Shown here one piece after another: positions 22,687 to 35,078 of a DNA stretch of 64,000 nt (within the stretch, counting starts at the first letter, position 1; each line of letters opens with the position of its first letter). Position numbers and translations under genes: made by a program. This stretch comes from Bryum argenteum (Eukaryota; Streptophyta; Bryopsida; Bryales; Bryaceae). Below the pieces are notes generated by a model. The model saw nothing but the letters and a program-made list of their open reading frames with translations, had not been told where the DNA came from and made no database searches. The DNA lies in the NCBI GenBank assembly GCA_037043015.1, contig CM073329.1, positions 368,448 through 432,447 of the forward strand, given 5' to 3'.

Positions 22687-24271
22687 CATGAACGGGGGCA
22701 GTTGTGAGGGTAAAGCATAGATACTAAGCCTTAGAATTGAATTGTAGGAGTTATGTGCACTAATGAATGGAATAGCATTGCAAGGAGGAGCTTGCCAATG
22801 GAACACCACCAAACACCCTCCTCTCATCATCATCGTCGTGCACATTATGCTGGAATGTTTCTCCCAAAATAGCTCACAAGCAGTCCATCAGCAGAGTGTG
22901 GCATAATCACAAAGCTTACTCACATCTCTAAGGGCTGATTAACACTACGTTGGAGAAGGCTTGTGGTCGGTCAAGAATGCTTGGTCAAGACATAGTTATA
23001 TGAGGCAAATGGTGAATGTGCTGGAGAAGAATTAACGGCAATAAATATTTTTTTAAGAAGTTTTGACCGGTTGTAATCTAAACACTTTGAGCAGAAGTCT
23101 ATCGGAGAAGTTCACTAGTGAAGGGAAATTCACCAAATGGTGAACACTACTTATGATAAAGAAAACCATATTCCCTACATGAACATTGTATCAATAAAAT
23201 TCAACAAAAGTTTGTTCATGAAGAATCACAATCTATGTAAGGCTCCCTTCACACTTTGGACCAACAACCATCCCCAAGAAAATTAAAATCATTTTCGTGG
23301 TCATGGCGCTTGGCACACGAGCCGTGATCATGATAAATAAATAAAACGGAATTTTGAGTGGCTTTGTCACTCTTGTAGTGTAAAGTGGATTTAGACGGGG
23401 ACAAGTTTAACCTTAATTCTCTAATATATATTCTCGTCATTCTCTCTTTTAATCTCCTTTTTCCCCTCCTTTCTATTTAAATAATTGAATCCTAGCCAAA
23501 ACACTTATTGTTGAACCTCATGGTTTCCTTGATTGTAGTTGAGTTGAGGCATTTGCTTTGACCCAACTATAATCAAGGAGACCATGAAAACATTATCCAC
23601 TATGGAAATTTAGCATACTTTGGGGACCTCAAAGTTAGTGGTCATTCTCCTTTTTTCAAGGTAGTGAGAAGCCAAATGGAACCGAGAGCACTTTATCCTC
23701 TAATCACAGATTTTAAAAGGCTGTGGTCAATCTTCATGGTCCATAGTGTAATGCAACCCTAAAATGGAGAAGTTTAGTATTGCAATAGTGTCCTTTCCTG
23801 TTCCGAGGGTTGAGCAACGTGCACAACGTGAGAGCTAGGTAGCTTTTTGGGGAGCTTAATAGTCACTTCACGGGTATCCTCTATACGTATTCAGAGCGCT
23901 TATTCCAAAATTGAAGCTCATTCCATGTTGTCTATCCTTGACATTAGAGAGGTGTGATATTACTCAAGTGTAACATTAAAAAGAAAGGAGGGGGTGCATA
24001 TGCATGTGCGATGGTATATCACGCATGGGGCCTTCGCTAAATTAAAATTTATGTTTAGTTTACTTGCACTAATTGATATACAACTGTTATAATTTTCTAC
24101 TCTTTGTCAAAGAGTTTATTAGTTGTGATTACAAGTTTGCTCCCCTTTAAGTATTGTAGGTAATTGGTTGCTCAGTAAAATTAGTTTATCTAAAGTCAAA
24201 AAACTGTAGCAAATCCTAATCATATATTATTGACTATACTAGTTTATTTTAGTGTATTTGAGATATAAAGC
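22687..24271. other. Intergenic DNA, no gene
   Basis: Includes an imperfect palindrome near 23517-23590, where TGGTTTCCTTGATTGTAGTT faces its complement AACTATAATCAAGGAGACCA about 50 bp away. Otherwise AT-rich unique-looking DNA without a supported frame. Confidence 0.4.
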
Positions 24272-24275
24272 TTAA

Positions 24276-25072
24276 CACTTAGATGCCCAATATGTCAAAA
24301 AACAACAGTTTGGATAAAGGCATAAACTTTGAAGAGCCATATCTTCATCATCTAGAATTGGTTTTAGACAAAATTACTTGAATCCTGTCCCAAATCTAGT
24401 ATAGTTTGTGCGGTGAGAGTTTTATGTTCAAATTAAGAATTATGGTATTGGATTTGCAATGAAAAAGTTGGAAAATGGATGATTTTTGAAGATCTATATT
24501 CCCTTCATCCAGTGTTAAAATTCAACTTTGTTCTTTTGATAGGTTCTAACTTAAGTCTAGTTTGAGAAGTAGAAACCTTGTCCCAATTAAATGCGTTTTG
24601 AAAATAAGGCAAAAATTCCAATACAAGGGGTGTGGAATTGGACTAAGTTTTCTTTGTAAAAACTTCGGCAATTTTCAGGATTGCAAGGCTTTTATTTGAG
24701 CCAAGTTTTTTTTTTTTTTAAATGGATACTTTTGGTCCAAGAGTGTTGCAAGATGATATTCAAACAACATCCTAGTCGGTGAATTTTTCATTCCAATAGG
24801 TTTGTTAGTAGCTTTTTCACTTCAAAGTGAACATGATGAAATTTTGTACTTTAATTTGAGTACTAATATATTAAGATTTTAAAATCTATGATGCCTCATG
24901 ATTTCAAATTTGATCCACATGACCTAGAATAAGTTAATTACAAGATTGTATGGTTGAGATTTAGATAGCTCACCTTCATTTTTGTTTATGACACTTTGAA
25001 AAAACTTGTGATTCTAGGATTTCTAGTTTTTCCAAAGTGTCCCCCACTGGATCCCCCTTGGGCACTTTAGGG
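24276..25072. mobile_element. 0.80-kb TTAA-flanked element
   Basis: Flanked by TTAA at 24272-24275 and 25073-25076. The ends are CACTTAGATGCCCAA and (complement) CCCTAAAGTGCCCAA, matching at about 12 of 15 positions. Interior phrases (AGAGCCATATCTTCATCATC) tie it to 7122-8054 and 55349-56320. No coding capacity. Confidence 0.55.
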
Positions 25073-25552
25073 TTAAGATTACAAAGAGTTGATGAAACCC
25101 TAAAACGGAATTTGCCTTCACTAAAATGGATGCCATGGATTCATATCATATTGGATGGATTTGCAATTATAACTATTACATAAAGTGGACTTGATTTGGG
25201 ATGTAGTCTAACATATTTCTTCAAAATTGGACTTTGAGTGAAGAAATGTATTCACATGTAATTATATTTTTGATTTTTGCCAATTACTATTGAGATTTTA
25301 ACGTGGTTAGGCAAAGAGGTGTTGCAAATTTTAGGGTACCCTTATGACACACACTCATGTGAAGAACTAGAACTCCAAATCTACTTTAAGGCCAACATGA
25401 ATAGAGTATAGAGTATTTGTTCGTTCTTCAATACTTATGCGTTGAGGTTATAGCACCAATGGAAAAACTACTAACCTTTCCCATCGCAAATACCATGCTA
25501 GTTACTACTTAACCTACTATTTCCTAAAAGATAATCAACATCCTAATCTCCA

Positions 25553-25640
25553 AAGGGCTTTGAGGTACCCATACAAAGGTAAGGTGCTGAACACTATGTC
25601 AACACAAGAAAGAGAACCTATAATCTCCTCACTAGGGTCC
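25553..25640 (-). mobile_element. SINE fragment (minus strand)
   Basis: CCAAAGGGCTTTGAGGTACCCATACAA is shared with the left edge of the window (positions 1-30) and, in reverse, with the SINE at 33280-33300. A further phrase, GGGTCCACCCATCATAG, follows after an interruption. Short and diverged. Confidence 0.4.
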
Positions 25641-25965
25641 ACCCATCATAGCGAGACATGTTAGTAGTTAAATTGTTGTATGAGTAAACTGTGTGATTAC
25701 ATTCAATGATGGTGAACTACACCATGGTGGGTGTGAGGTATCTTGCTTGAAATCCACACAACACCACAAATGGCTTACTAGGTCAATCTTAGTAATCTTC
25801 AAGGTACATTATAGCTTTAACATTCAATTTCTAATAGAGTGAACAAAAAAAATCTTATACCGAATAATTTTAGGTACTGAGAGTTGATCATTGTGAGAGG
25901 ATTAGTGTTTTTGAATTAAAAATATAATTAGATTATTTCTCAACATTTTTGAGATCGGTGTTTAA

Positions 25966-26020
25966 CCCTTAAACACCCAACCCCTCTGAAAATACACTAA
26001 AAAGCATGCCCGTTTAAGGG
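25966..26020. mobile_element. 55-bp TTAA mini-element
   Basis: Flanked by TTAA at 25962-25965 and 26021-26024, it begins CCCTTAAACACCC and ends CGTTTAAGGG. The interior CCCCTCTGAAAATACACT is the same as in the mini-elements at 10931-11002 and near 56333. It is shorter than them by loss of the second stem-like half. Confidence 0.72.
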
Positions 26021-26024
26021 TTAA

Positions 26025-27239
26025 TGTGAGAGTGGCCATTGCAATCAATGCTCTCTTTCTTTTCTTAGAGCCACCAATCATAGTAATTTCTTCCCTTTTT
26101 AAAAAATTCCATGATTTTCACATTCAATATTCTTCCTTAAAGAGTAATGTTACAACGACAAAGTGACAAATCAAACTTAGTGTTTTCGACTCCAATGAAT
26201 GAATGTTTACCACACTAATACACAACTCTTGTGTAGGGGTAGGGTGTGGTGCTTTCACAGAGGTGACAGAAATTGCGTAACGTTGTGGAATGGAGAGGTT
26301 GGATTGACTTGCAGAGGGGAAAAGAGGTTTGACAGCTGCCTCAATCTGACCCTTACATGGGAAAGTTGCAAGGGTTTGCAAGCACTGCACTGGCATGGGA
26401 TATTCGGCGCAGATGCTGATTCTGAGGCGTTGAGCATTATTGACACATGATGATGCAACATAAGATCCATGTGCACGCATATTCTCGTGACGTCGTCGTT
26501 TATACCTCGTCCACGCTTTGCTTCTCAGAGACAGTGGAAGAAGATTGAACTTCTTTTCAACTTTGCTTCCTTCTCATTCTCACACTGTGGACAATACCCA
26601 CACCTTTTGTTTCATTATCTCCTCGACCTCACATTCTGCAAATACATACATGCATTCGCTTGTTTGATCTCTTTCAGTCACTTCTTGGTGAGCAAGTAGG
26701 TAAATTTCTTGTATGAATCTGATGACAAAACTTCTTGTTTTAGATTCTCACATTGGGATCTCACGTACAGTACCCTCCAACAAGTGTTGCAACACACTCT
26801 GTTTTTTCACTTAAAAACATATCCCATGGCCTGTTTTAGAATGGTGGTGTTGGCATGATAATCATCACATCTCCATGAGATTTTTTGCATCATGGAAGGT
26901 GTTCCAGTTACCTTCATACACCAAGCATTTTCTAAATATAAAGAGGCATCCATTGCCATGTGTCTACCAAAATTGCCATCATGCTTAAAAATCTTGGAAA
27001 AGGGTACCCTTCTTAATGTGATCACTTCTTCTCTAGGATATCGATTTTTTGAGTATGTTTGAGCTTGGGAGGGTCCGAGAGATACACATACTTGTTTGTA
27101 AGTCATCTTGATGGTACACATTTCTTAGAAAAGTTGTTCGCAACAAGTCATGTTTGTCAAACATATCGTTTACGTGTTGTTGTTAGGACCTTTTTTATCA
27201 AACTTTTTGTGGATGTAAGTGTTGTTTGAGGATTGTGCA
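26025..27239. other. Unrecognised lower-copy DNA
   Basis: Composition around 26200-26520 is balanced. A 118-codon minus-strand frame (26124-26480) and shorter frames exist, but none carries a motif I recognise, and several frames are open at once. It could be a remnant of a host gene or a transcript without a protein. I see no repeat ends. Confidence 0.35.
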
Positions 27240-28270
27240 CCATGACAAGGAGTTATGTATCAAATGATATACGACACATGATAGTTGGTATGCGTAAAAG
27301 TTGGCATGTCGGTGAGTGAAATTGGAAACATTGTAGGAAGGCCAAAATCGACTATTTCAAGGATTCTCAAGCGATTTAGAATTAGTGGCTCAGATTGCCA
27401 ACAAGTAGATCCGGTAGGGCGAAAAACATGAGTGATTGAGATAGGAGAAGGCTCCATAGAGAGATCTTAGTAGTAATCGTCGTGCTCCTCTTCTTGCAGG
27501 TGTGCAAAGAATGTGACATCTTCCGTGGGCATGTCAACTTTACGTAAAGAGCTTCATGAGCTTGATATTAATGATTGCATTGCGGTGAAGAAACCATTCT
27601 TGAGTGACATACACAAGGCAAAGAGGTTGGCTTTTGCAAAGGGGCACTTGCATTGGACGATTGACGATTGGAGTAATGTGATTTGGACCGATGAGTCATC
27701 CTTTGAAGTTGGAAAACCATCACGCCAAATTAGGTAATCCGGCGAAAAGCATATGAACGCTACAACTACAATTGCTTAGGACCTACATTCAAATCCGGAA
27801 GGACTTCAATTATGGTATGGGGTGCTATCATTTGGCTCTTCTAAGTCTTATTTGGTGTTAATTCCTCCTAATAGACGACCGCCAAAGACTTTGTAGAGAT
27901 AGTATCTCAAGGAGCATTAGAGCATTATTATTGGCACCATGACCACTATGAGCACCTCATTTTTAATGGAGGATGGTGCTCAAAGACATGGTAGTAATAT
28001 ACAAAAAGATTGGAGACAAAGAACTTGGATTGAAAAAGCTTGAATGGCCACCAAATTCTCTCGACCTTAATCCTATAGAGAATGTCCGGAAGCAAGTTAA
28101 AGATCAAGTGCAAACAGAGAAATAGACCACAAAACAAAGACGAAATGTGGACATCGGTCAATCGGCTTGGGAGGATATACCTCAAGAAAGCATCAAGAAG
28201 TTGATTTCAACAATGCCAACCCGGATGAAAGTCGTAATAGCGGCTCAAGGTGGTAGCACTCGATGGTAGT
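27240..28270 (+). pseudogene. Decayed Tc1-like transposase (DD34E type)
   Basis: From left to right the plus strand holds a helix-turn-helix-like EIGNIVGRPKSTISRILKRF (about 27320-27380) and WTIDDWSNVIWTDESSFEVG (first catalytic D at 27690-27692). It continues with MEDGAQRHG (second D at 27972-27974) and WPPNSLDLNPIENV (E at 28078-28080). The spacing between the last two acidic residues is about 34 after allowing one frame change, the Tc1 pattern, not the DD39D usual for plant mariner elements. Several in-frame stops and at least two frame changes break it. Ends could not be located. It would have cut and pasted DNA at TA sites. Confidence 0.8.
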
Positions 28271-28986
28271 AGGTGTTCCATTTTATTGTAGAATATTTGT
28301 TAGTGAGTAAGACATATTGTAAACTTCATATCATATTAGGCTTCTATACTACTATAGCTTTGTAATGATACCTTATTTGACTTTATTTGATCAAATTTTG
28401 ATTTAATATATGAGTTTGATTTCCTTAGCCTAGAATATGAATGAATGGAAACTATGAAAATACTTTAGAGCCACATAGAGGAGAATTTTACCTAGTACAT
28501 AGTATGCATCTTTGTAATACCAAGAATGTGAACAATGATATATCCTATAGATTGGTGCAATCAAATTTTAAAAAATCATCATATATATTTCTCAGTTAAT
28601 TTTTTTTGAAATTAAGTGAAAAAGATAAAATAATTCATCAAAAATAGAGATTTTGTTTTTTAACATTGACATTTTATGAACACGTGAAGGGTCCATAACA
28701 CAAAAGATTTAATAGGATAAATTTGATAAAATCCTCCCATTTTGAAAATGAATTAGAGAATTTCAAGAGTTCACAAAATGGTTGCAAGACTTGTTGGAGG
28801 GTTCTGTACAATGCATTTCTATGTCGAATGTTTTGTCATTGCACACGGGTTCACTTTTATTTCTATCTGGATCATAGAAGTTGACCATGCACAGTACAGA
28901 TCTCTCACCATGATTTACGAGTTCTGCTCCGTGAAGCAGTGTTCCAATCAATCTCAAAAACTTTGAAGATTGTTAAGAGTGGTTTA
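28271..28986. other. Intergenic DNA after the Tc1-like fossil
   Basis: AT-rich with no gene. If the Tc1-like element had terminal repeats they should lie within about 300 bp here, but I found no counterpart to any sequence upstream of 27240. Confidence 0.35.
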
Positions 28987-28990
28987 TTAA

Positions 28991-29915
28991 CCCCTAAAAA
29001 TCCAGGAAAGCCGATTCGGTTTTCTGAGATTTCGGGCAGCTCATTTTAAGCATTTAAACTGATATTTTTGCCTAAGATTTTTATTGGGTGCTCCACATGC
29101 AGTAATGTGTATGTGGTAAAATTTTCAAAGTCAAATTTTAATTTTATAACCTTCATCTAGAAATTTTAGGTTTCAAGTCCAAATCGGGCAGTTTAAAATA
29201 ATTTTTTTTTTTTTATTTTTTTTTTTAGAAATATGTTCATTACCAAATTACTATTCAAATTCCAATGTGTCCGAAGTCAAAAGTTTACCAATTTTACAAG
29301 GGCAGCCTCCAAAACTTTCAAAAACAATCTTCACAATTTCTAGTAATTTTACAATTTTTTCTTTCAAAAATTGCCAAAATTCGAGATTTTGGATTTTTTC
29401 CAAGATTTTTTTCAAAATTCACATTATCATAAATGCACCTTCTCACCGTCGAGATTTTTCTCAAACTAAATATATCATACGTGGTGCTTGTTTTACTATA
29501 TGGTTGTTTTTAGACCTTCTTTCATAAAATATTTTACATTAAGGTCAAAAAGTGGAATTGGTCTCTAAAATTTTGCATGAGCATAACCAACTTGAATACC
29601 TACATGAAAAAAATGAGGGAAAAATATTTGGAATAACAATCATCAAGTTGCCCTTGGCACCATTTAGACAATGCCTCTCACGCAGTGGCAAAAAAAAAGT
29701 GTTGGTCAAACTTTGATTGTTATGATCTCACAAATGAAAAACATCCAACGGTTGAAATTTTGACCAGTCCTTTGTATACAAGTTAGGTACAAGATCTTAC
29801 GGTTCAAAGTCTAAAACCAGAAAAAAAAGTTTCTCCATTTCCCCATCTCCCAACGAAGGTGAAAAATGGCAGTTTTTGGTTCTGGAGGTCGAGGAAACCC
29901 CTGGATTTTTAGGGG
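28991..29915 (+). mobile_element. 0.93-kb piggyBac-type MITE (family 1), TTAA-flanked
   Basis: TTAA at 28987-28990 and 29916-29919 flank perfect 16-bp ends CCCCTAAAAATCCAGG. A further subterminal palindrome (GGAAAGCCGATTCGG) lies just inside the left end. The body is nearly identical to 44036-44957 in its left two thirds, and 42937-43892 and 21338-22253 are close relatives. It has no transposase, so it would depend on an enzyme such as that of the 35083-40735 element. Confidence 0.9.
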
Positions 29916-29919
29916 TTAA

Positions 29920-31818
29920 CTCTAAGCTGATATTGGAGCACTCAAACTTTTCATTGAATTTGACTTTCGTAAGAGTAAAAGATCATCGATTTATTGGCCT
30001 GTATTTGAATGCTTTGTCCTTGAGTTTTGGGAGTCAGCTTGAAACCTCAAAACTGTCGTTTCCTACCTCTATGCACTCTCAACAATGTGAACCAATTTAT
30101 TATTTATTGATATTGATTATTTTCTATTTATTTTTCAATTAAAAAAAAAATTCCAATTGTAAGATCTTTTAACTAGGTCTATTTTTACAAATAGTTTGGA
30201 AAATTGACCGTTGAGTGTTGATCATATGCAAGATTGCAACATCGAAAGTTGGGCAAATTATTTTTGGGGCATTTATTGGGAGGCATTGTCTCCATGGTGA
30301 CAAGAAGGGCTTGAAGATTATAACCCTGAATAGCTTGGTCGTATTTTTCTCCATGTAAACAACTTAGTGGGATATGTTGATTCAATATTTTAAAGACTCC
30401 TTACGCTTTTTTGACCTCATGCATAATATTTCTAGAAGAAGGTATAAAGAAGCAATATGGTAAAACATATATGATTTCACATGTGTTTGGCTCTGTAAAA
30501 AATCAAACAGCGATTGAAAACCTCTATGGGTTTTTATTTTTTCAAAAGAAATTATTCGGGAAATTTTAGAATCTCAAACTTTGAGAAATTTTGAAAGAAA
30601 TAAGTGTAAATTACTAATAACTTTGAAGCTTGCTCTTGTATTTTTTGAAGGTTTTCTTTGTAAAACTAAACCAAACTTTTAATTCTGTTAAAGGGGAGTA
30701 CTAAAAATTGGAGCGGTACCAATTGTAGAGCTCTAGGAATCTTAACCCACTGGTACATAATAGCTTCACGATCCAACAATACTATGTATTCATTTTGAAC
30801 ATCAAAGGGTGTCAAATTAGAACACTATTTTAGGAACACCTATAAGTTCTCCTTTAGAAATTTATAGCAAATGGTAGAAGAGTCCAAAAATTATGAGTCC
30901 ACTTTAACTCTCCTTCTACATACTTTTCTAATGTGTTATTACCTCAAATATCTTGCTTGTATTTTTTTTCATGTAGATAACTGAGTTGAGCATGCCCATG
31001 CAAAGTTTTAGACACTCATTTAGATTTTTTAACCTTCGTGCAATAAATTTACGAGAAGAAGGTAAAAAATCAAGGGTCAGTATAACATGCATCACATTTA
31101 TCGTATTTGGTTTAAGGAAAAAATGAATGGTGAGTAGGTAGCTTGTGAGTTTGTGAATTTTATGGAAGTCAAATCAAAAAAAAAATCGGAAATCTCAAAC
31201 AAATTTTAACAAATTTTGAAAGGAAATAAAATATCACATTAAACTTCAAAACTAGCTATTGTAATTTTGAAAGGGTGCCTTCGTAGAATTGGTAAAAGTT
31301 TTAACTTGGGTCACTTCAAGATCTGAATACTATATCATCTAAGAAAAAATTTCTTGGAAAAAATTTCTTAAAAAGAAGTTGAAACTATTAATTTTAACCC
31401 CTTCTTCTAGGCTGCCCAAAATAGCAAAAGCCAAATTAGTGGCCGTGGGATTTAAAGTTTAATAGGAGCCAAAAATACTATGTTTTTTGAGAGAGTGGCA
31501 ACTTGCTGCACGTCCTCAAACATCCTCAAACCATCAAAATGACCCTTTCTAAATGAAGCTCCTATAACTTTTTGGTGCCCATTTAGCTCCAAAGTTTAAT
31601 TTCTGATTGTCCCATATTTCACCATGCATTGTACTTTTGAGCCACTCTTGGTTCATATTCATCAACAATTGAATGTTCACAAATCAAATATGAAAGATGC
31701 AATTGTTGTGCACCTTGCATAAACCTTTAACATACATTGTTTTGAATACAAAAAGTTTGATGACCGTAATGCACTCATTTTGAGGCTCAAATTCTCAAGC
31801 ATTGCCTGCTTGCCCTAG
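29920..31818. other. Old repeat-derived DNA, no gene
   Basis: Segments around 30150-30670 and 30950-31400 are diverged relatives of the family-1 interior (AAGATCTTTTAACTAGG, CATTTATTGGGAGGCATTGTC, GTGGGATATG-type phrases) without clean ends. About 30690-30960 is a dispersed repeat shared with 54876-55110. No conserved frame. Confidence 0.45.
30690..30960 (+). repeat. Dispersed repeat shared with 54876-55110
   Basis: Shared phrases in the same order are TACATAATAGCTTC, ACTATGTA/ACCATGTA, CCATTTTAGGAAC or its close variant, and GTAGAAGAGTC. Divergence is moderate. No coding frame and no clear ends, so its class is unknown. Confidence 0.6.
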
Positions 31819-31822
31819 TTAA

Positions 31823-32081
31823 CCCCTAACTCTCCTTGTTGCAAAACGGTCTAAGTCACAAAATGTGACCTTCCTTTGGATTAAGCTCAAACAATCTCAA
31901 TCCAAGCATTATTTAAAAGATTCAACCGTAAGATCTCAAAGTTCACTTGACATTCTTCTCACATACCAAATTTGAACCGTTCATTCTTCCTCATTTGTAA
32001 GATTATAATGGTCAAAGTTGGCTGATTTTTTCTCCTGCGGGAATCTCCAAACCCGATTCGGGTTTTAAGGAGAGTTAGGGG
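31823..32081. mobile_element. 259-bp TTAA-flanked MITE (family 3)
   Basis: TTAA at 31819-31822 and 32082-32085, perfect 15-bp ends CCCCTAACTCTCCTT. The same terminus, with changes, bounds 59420-60004. No coding frame. The right subterminal GAATCGGGTTT is also seen as variants in family-1 elements, linking the families. Confidence 0.82.
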
Positions 32082-32085
32082 TTAA

Positions 32086-33149
32086 CATTTAAAATTGTGC
32101 AATCTATTAATTAAGGCAAATAGTTTGTTTTGTTCCGTTCGTCAACGGGTCCCGAGATATTGAATTTCTCAAATAATTTTGGCCTCCAAATCACCAAAAA
32201 TTACAGGAATGACCTAATTTTAGATTTAGCAAAAAAACAAGAGGGGCATGGTCAAAATATTTAAGTGGGCGTGACAATGGTGCAAGGATATACTGATAAA
32301 TATTAATATTTATTGCCGTCACTGTTCTTGAAACTCAAAATAGGTTTTGTAATTCAAGATAGCCTAGATGGACTTAAAAGTGTTCTTTTTGTCTAAGATT
32401 TTTATTAGATGCTCTTTATACCACGAAGTATATGTGATGAAATTTGAAGCCAAGTTCCAATTTAAAGACCTTAATTAAGAAATTTTAGGTTTCAATTTTC
32501 AAAAAGGGCACTTAGGGCACGTTCAAATTTCTCGTTTGTTTTTTTTTTGGTATATTTTGTTTGAAATTATGTTCATAACCAAATCACTCCTTAAATTCGA
32601 CAATGACCCAAGTCATGAAGTTTACCAATATTACAAGGGCAACCTCATAAATTTCAAATACAATCTTCACAATGCTCCAAAACACTTGGAAAACAAACAT
32701 TGGATGTTATGATCTTTCAAATGGTAAACATCCAATTATCAATTATTTGGAATAATAGCTAAAAATAGTCTAAGGTACAAGAGCTTAGCGTTGGAAGTTT
32801 AAAAAAGAAGAAAAGTTGATCCACACTCCCTCCCAAGAGTCATAGAGGTAGAAAATTGTTGTTTTGAGGTTTCAAGCTCCCAAAAAAACACAAGGACAAT
32901 TAGGGATTAAACTTTATGATTTTGCAAAATGCAATTAATTTTTGTTATCTCACAGCTTAATTACATAATAGAGAAAGTTAACTTGAAGAATTAAGTGTTG
33001 AGAGTTTGATTTTATTAGTTTCCTTACCAATCTTTCCAATTTCATACAACTTGGATTTGAGAGACTACTTAGTGACTGAAATGGGCATGGACATAGAAGG
33101 GTTAATGATCTGCACCACACGATTAAAATTCCAGAAAAGAAAAAGGCAC
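32086..33149. other. Old repeat-derived AT-rich DNA
   Basis: About 32090-32290 resembles 13340-13600 (ATGACCTAATTTTAGAT and following). About 32380-32910 resembles the family-1 and family-3 interior in shuffled order (TTGCATGAGCATAC-less, but AAGTTTACCAATATTACAAGG present). No gene. Confidence 0.4.
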
Positions 33150-33490
33150 CAGAAGCCTTGGCTTGGTGGTTAGGGCTCATGGCCCCCATTGAGGAGGCTA
33201 TGGGTTTTATTCCCTATGCCGGCATGGTGCTCACCACTATAGTCCACCCAATTATTGTGTGGATCCTTGGACCTTATTGTATGGGTACCTCAAAGCCCTA
33301 AGTCAAGTATCTTTAAGGCACGAGTGACTAGCTAGAAACTAACGTAGTTACAGTGTCCACCCTCGAGAGGGGAAAGTAGTGTTGTTCCAATTTCCCCTTG
33401 TCCGGTAGCCATCAAGATATTAGCATTACGAACGGACACTTCATTCGCGCCGGCCCCTTAGAAAGGGACGTGAGTTTCTATCTCTCTCCA
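33150..33490 (+). mobile_element. tRNA-derived SINE, most complete copy
   Basis: The head (about 33153-33225) looks like a tRNA: an A-box-like TTGGCTTGGTGGTTAGGG, then GGGTTTTATTCCCTATGCC in the place of the T-arm/B box (usual GGTTCGAATCC), closing towards GCCGGCA. A 250-bp unrelated body follows that recurs at 1-90, 8110-8247, 8512-8735 and 25553-25640. SINEs of this kind are transcribed by RNA polymerase III and copied by a LINE enzyme. No LINE was found in the window. Confidence 0.65.
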
Positions 33491-35078
33491 AGAAGGAGTA
33501 TCATAGACCGATTTCTTACATTTGAAAACATCTCCACGGTTAGAATTTCAAGAAGATTTATGGATAAGCGTTGTTTCACAGAAACTTCCAATTCATGGAC
33601 TTTGGAAAGGAAAAAAATAGCCCTTCCAGCATGCAGGGGTTAATGATTGCAAAAGTACGTGAAAGTGTTTTCATTTCTCCAGAAACCGAAAAGATTCCTG
33701 ATTATTATGATCCTCAATCTACCTCCCTGCTCTGCTCTGCTCTGCTGCAACAGCCTTCACACCCTCGGTGACCCTCCATGTACTAGCCACACATCAGACC
33801 GACCTGGGTGCACGTCATGTCACACTATTATTTGGCCATGAATCATGTCTTCCCTTTCATGACAAGATCTGACCTCACCCTGCCCACCCTAATTTTCCCC
33901 TTCTTCAATCTCCTCATACCTAGGACATGAATGCATTTTACTTTTATACTTGGCAAAGTCGGAGCTTCTCTTAACCCCTAAGGGCATTCCTAACGGACTC
34001 GCTGAAAGGATTTAGCTAAATGGAGCGACGGATGAGGAGTTGCTACAGTGGTACCTAGATAAGATCAACCTCGTGAAGATCAATGTTTAGTTAAGAACGT
34101 TGTCCCTGTCCCTGTCCCTTTATGATGCAAAGAGGCATTGTTTCGTTATCGTCAACGCTTGGATAAGATCAACGTTTTTGTCTGTTTGAAAACGTTTATC
34201 TAATCCAAGCACCACTGTAAATGTAGCACCCCATTGAATCCACACCCTTTCACGATCTTGGCTATGCTACTTGTCTGATAGGAAAAAGAAGGCTCGAGAC
34301 CCACCAAAGGTAGCGACCCTCTACAGCCTTGCTTTCTGTATGGCCATCTACCCAACTCCCACTCGAACGCGCCGTTTACTTCAATTAACTTGACTTTTGG
34401 GAGATTTCATCCAATCTCTTGGAAAACCTCAAAAGGTTTAAGCTTAGATACTTTTGAAACTTTGTCATGGTGTGGTGGAGCATGGTTAGAAGGGTGAAAA
34501 TGCAAGAGGTGCTACATTTAGCAACTCCTTTTTCCTATCTACATTCAACCCATTTTCTTATCTAGTTCTCTAAAGGCCCAGGGAGTTTGGAAAAAATTTA
34601 GATGTGTTATAAAATGTGCCTTTCATGACTCTTATGAAGTTTTTCTCAAAAGACAATATGAAGAGCTTAATGTGTGGATTAAATCGATAAGGTTGAGTTT
34701 CTTTGAATAGTTACTGTCTATTTGTAATAGATTAACCCTAAAGTCAAAACAAGTGAAATTGTGGTCATTTGACTTTGGTCAAGCTCTCAAATTACTTCAT
34801 TTAGATTTTATGAAGTTGCTACTCTAACGCATTGTAGAGTTTCCTGTACCTTTCCGGTAAGTCAATTTGGGCTTCAAAATTCTTTATACTTTAGGAGATA
34901 TTTGCAATCAAAGTTTGAAAACACCATTTGAAATGTGCCCAAAACTCCCCAAACTCCATAACATGCTCAATTATTCTCAAAATTTGTCGAAGATCAATTA
35001 AATTTCGGATACTTCACAAAAATTGAGATTAGACTTTTTTTTTTTCCAGATTTTGTTATTTTTACATGTAAATGAAGT
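33491..35078. other. Lower-copy intergenic DNA with small inverted repeats
   Basis: A CTCTG pentamer run lies near 33728-33748. Around 34048-34072 and 34195-34219, CAGTGGTACCTAGATAAGAT faces an imperfect complement, suggesting a small MITE of about 170 bp. From 34726 (TTAACCCTAAAGTC) to 35070 the DNA is related to 616-960. No protein-coding gene was recognised. Confidence 0.4.

Noticed and set aside
26124-26480. 118-codon minus-strand frame
   Set aside because: No homology recognised, overlapping frames are open on the other strand, and there is no splice context.
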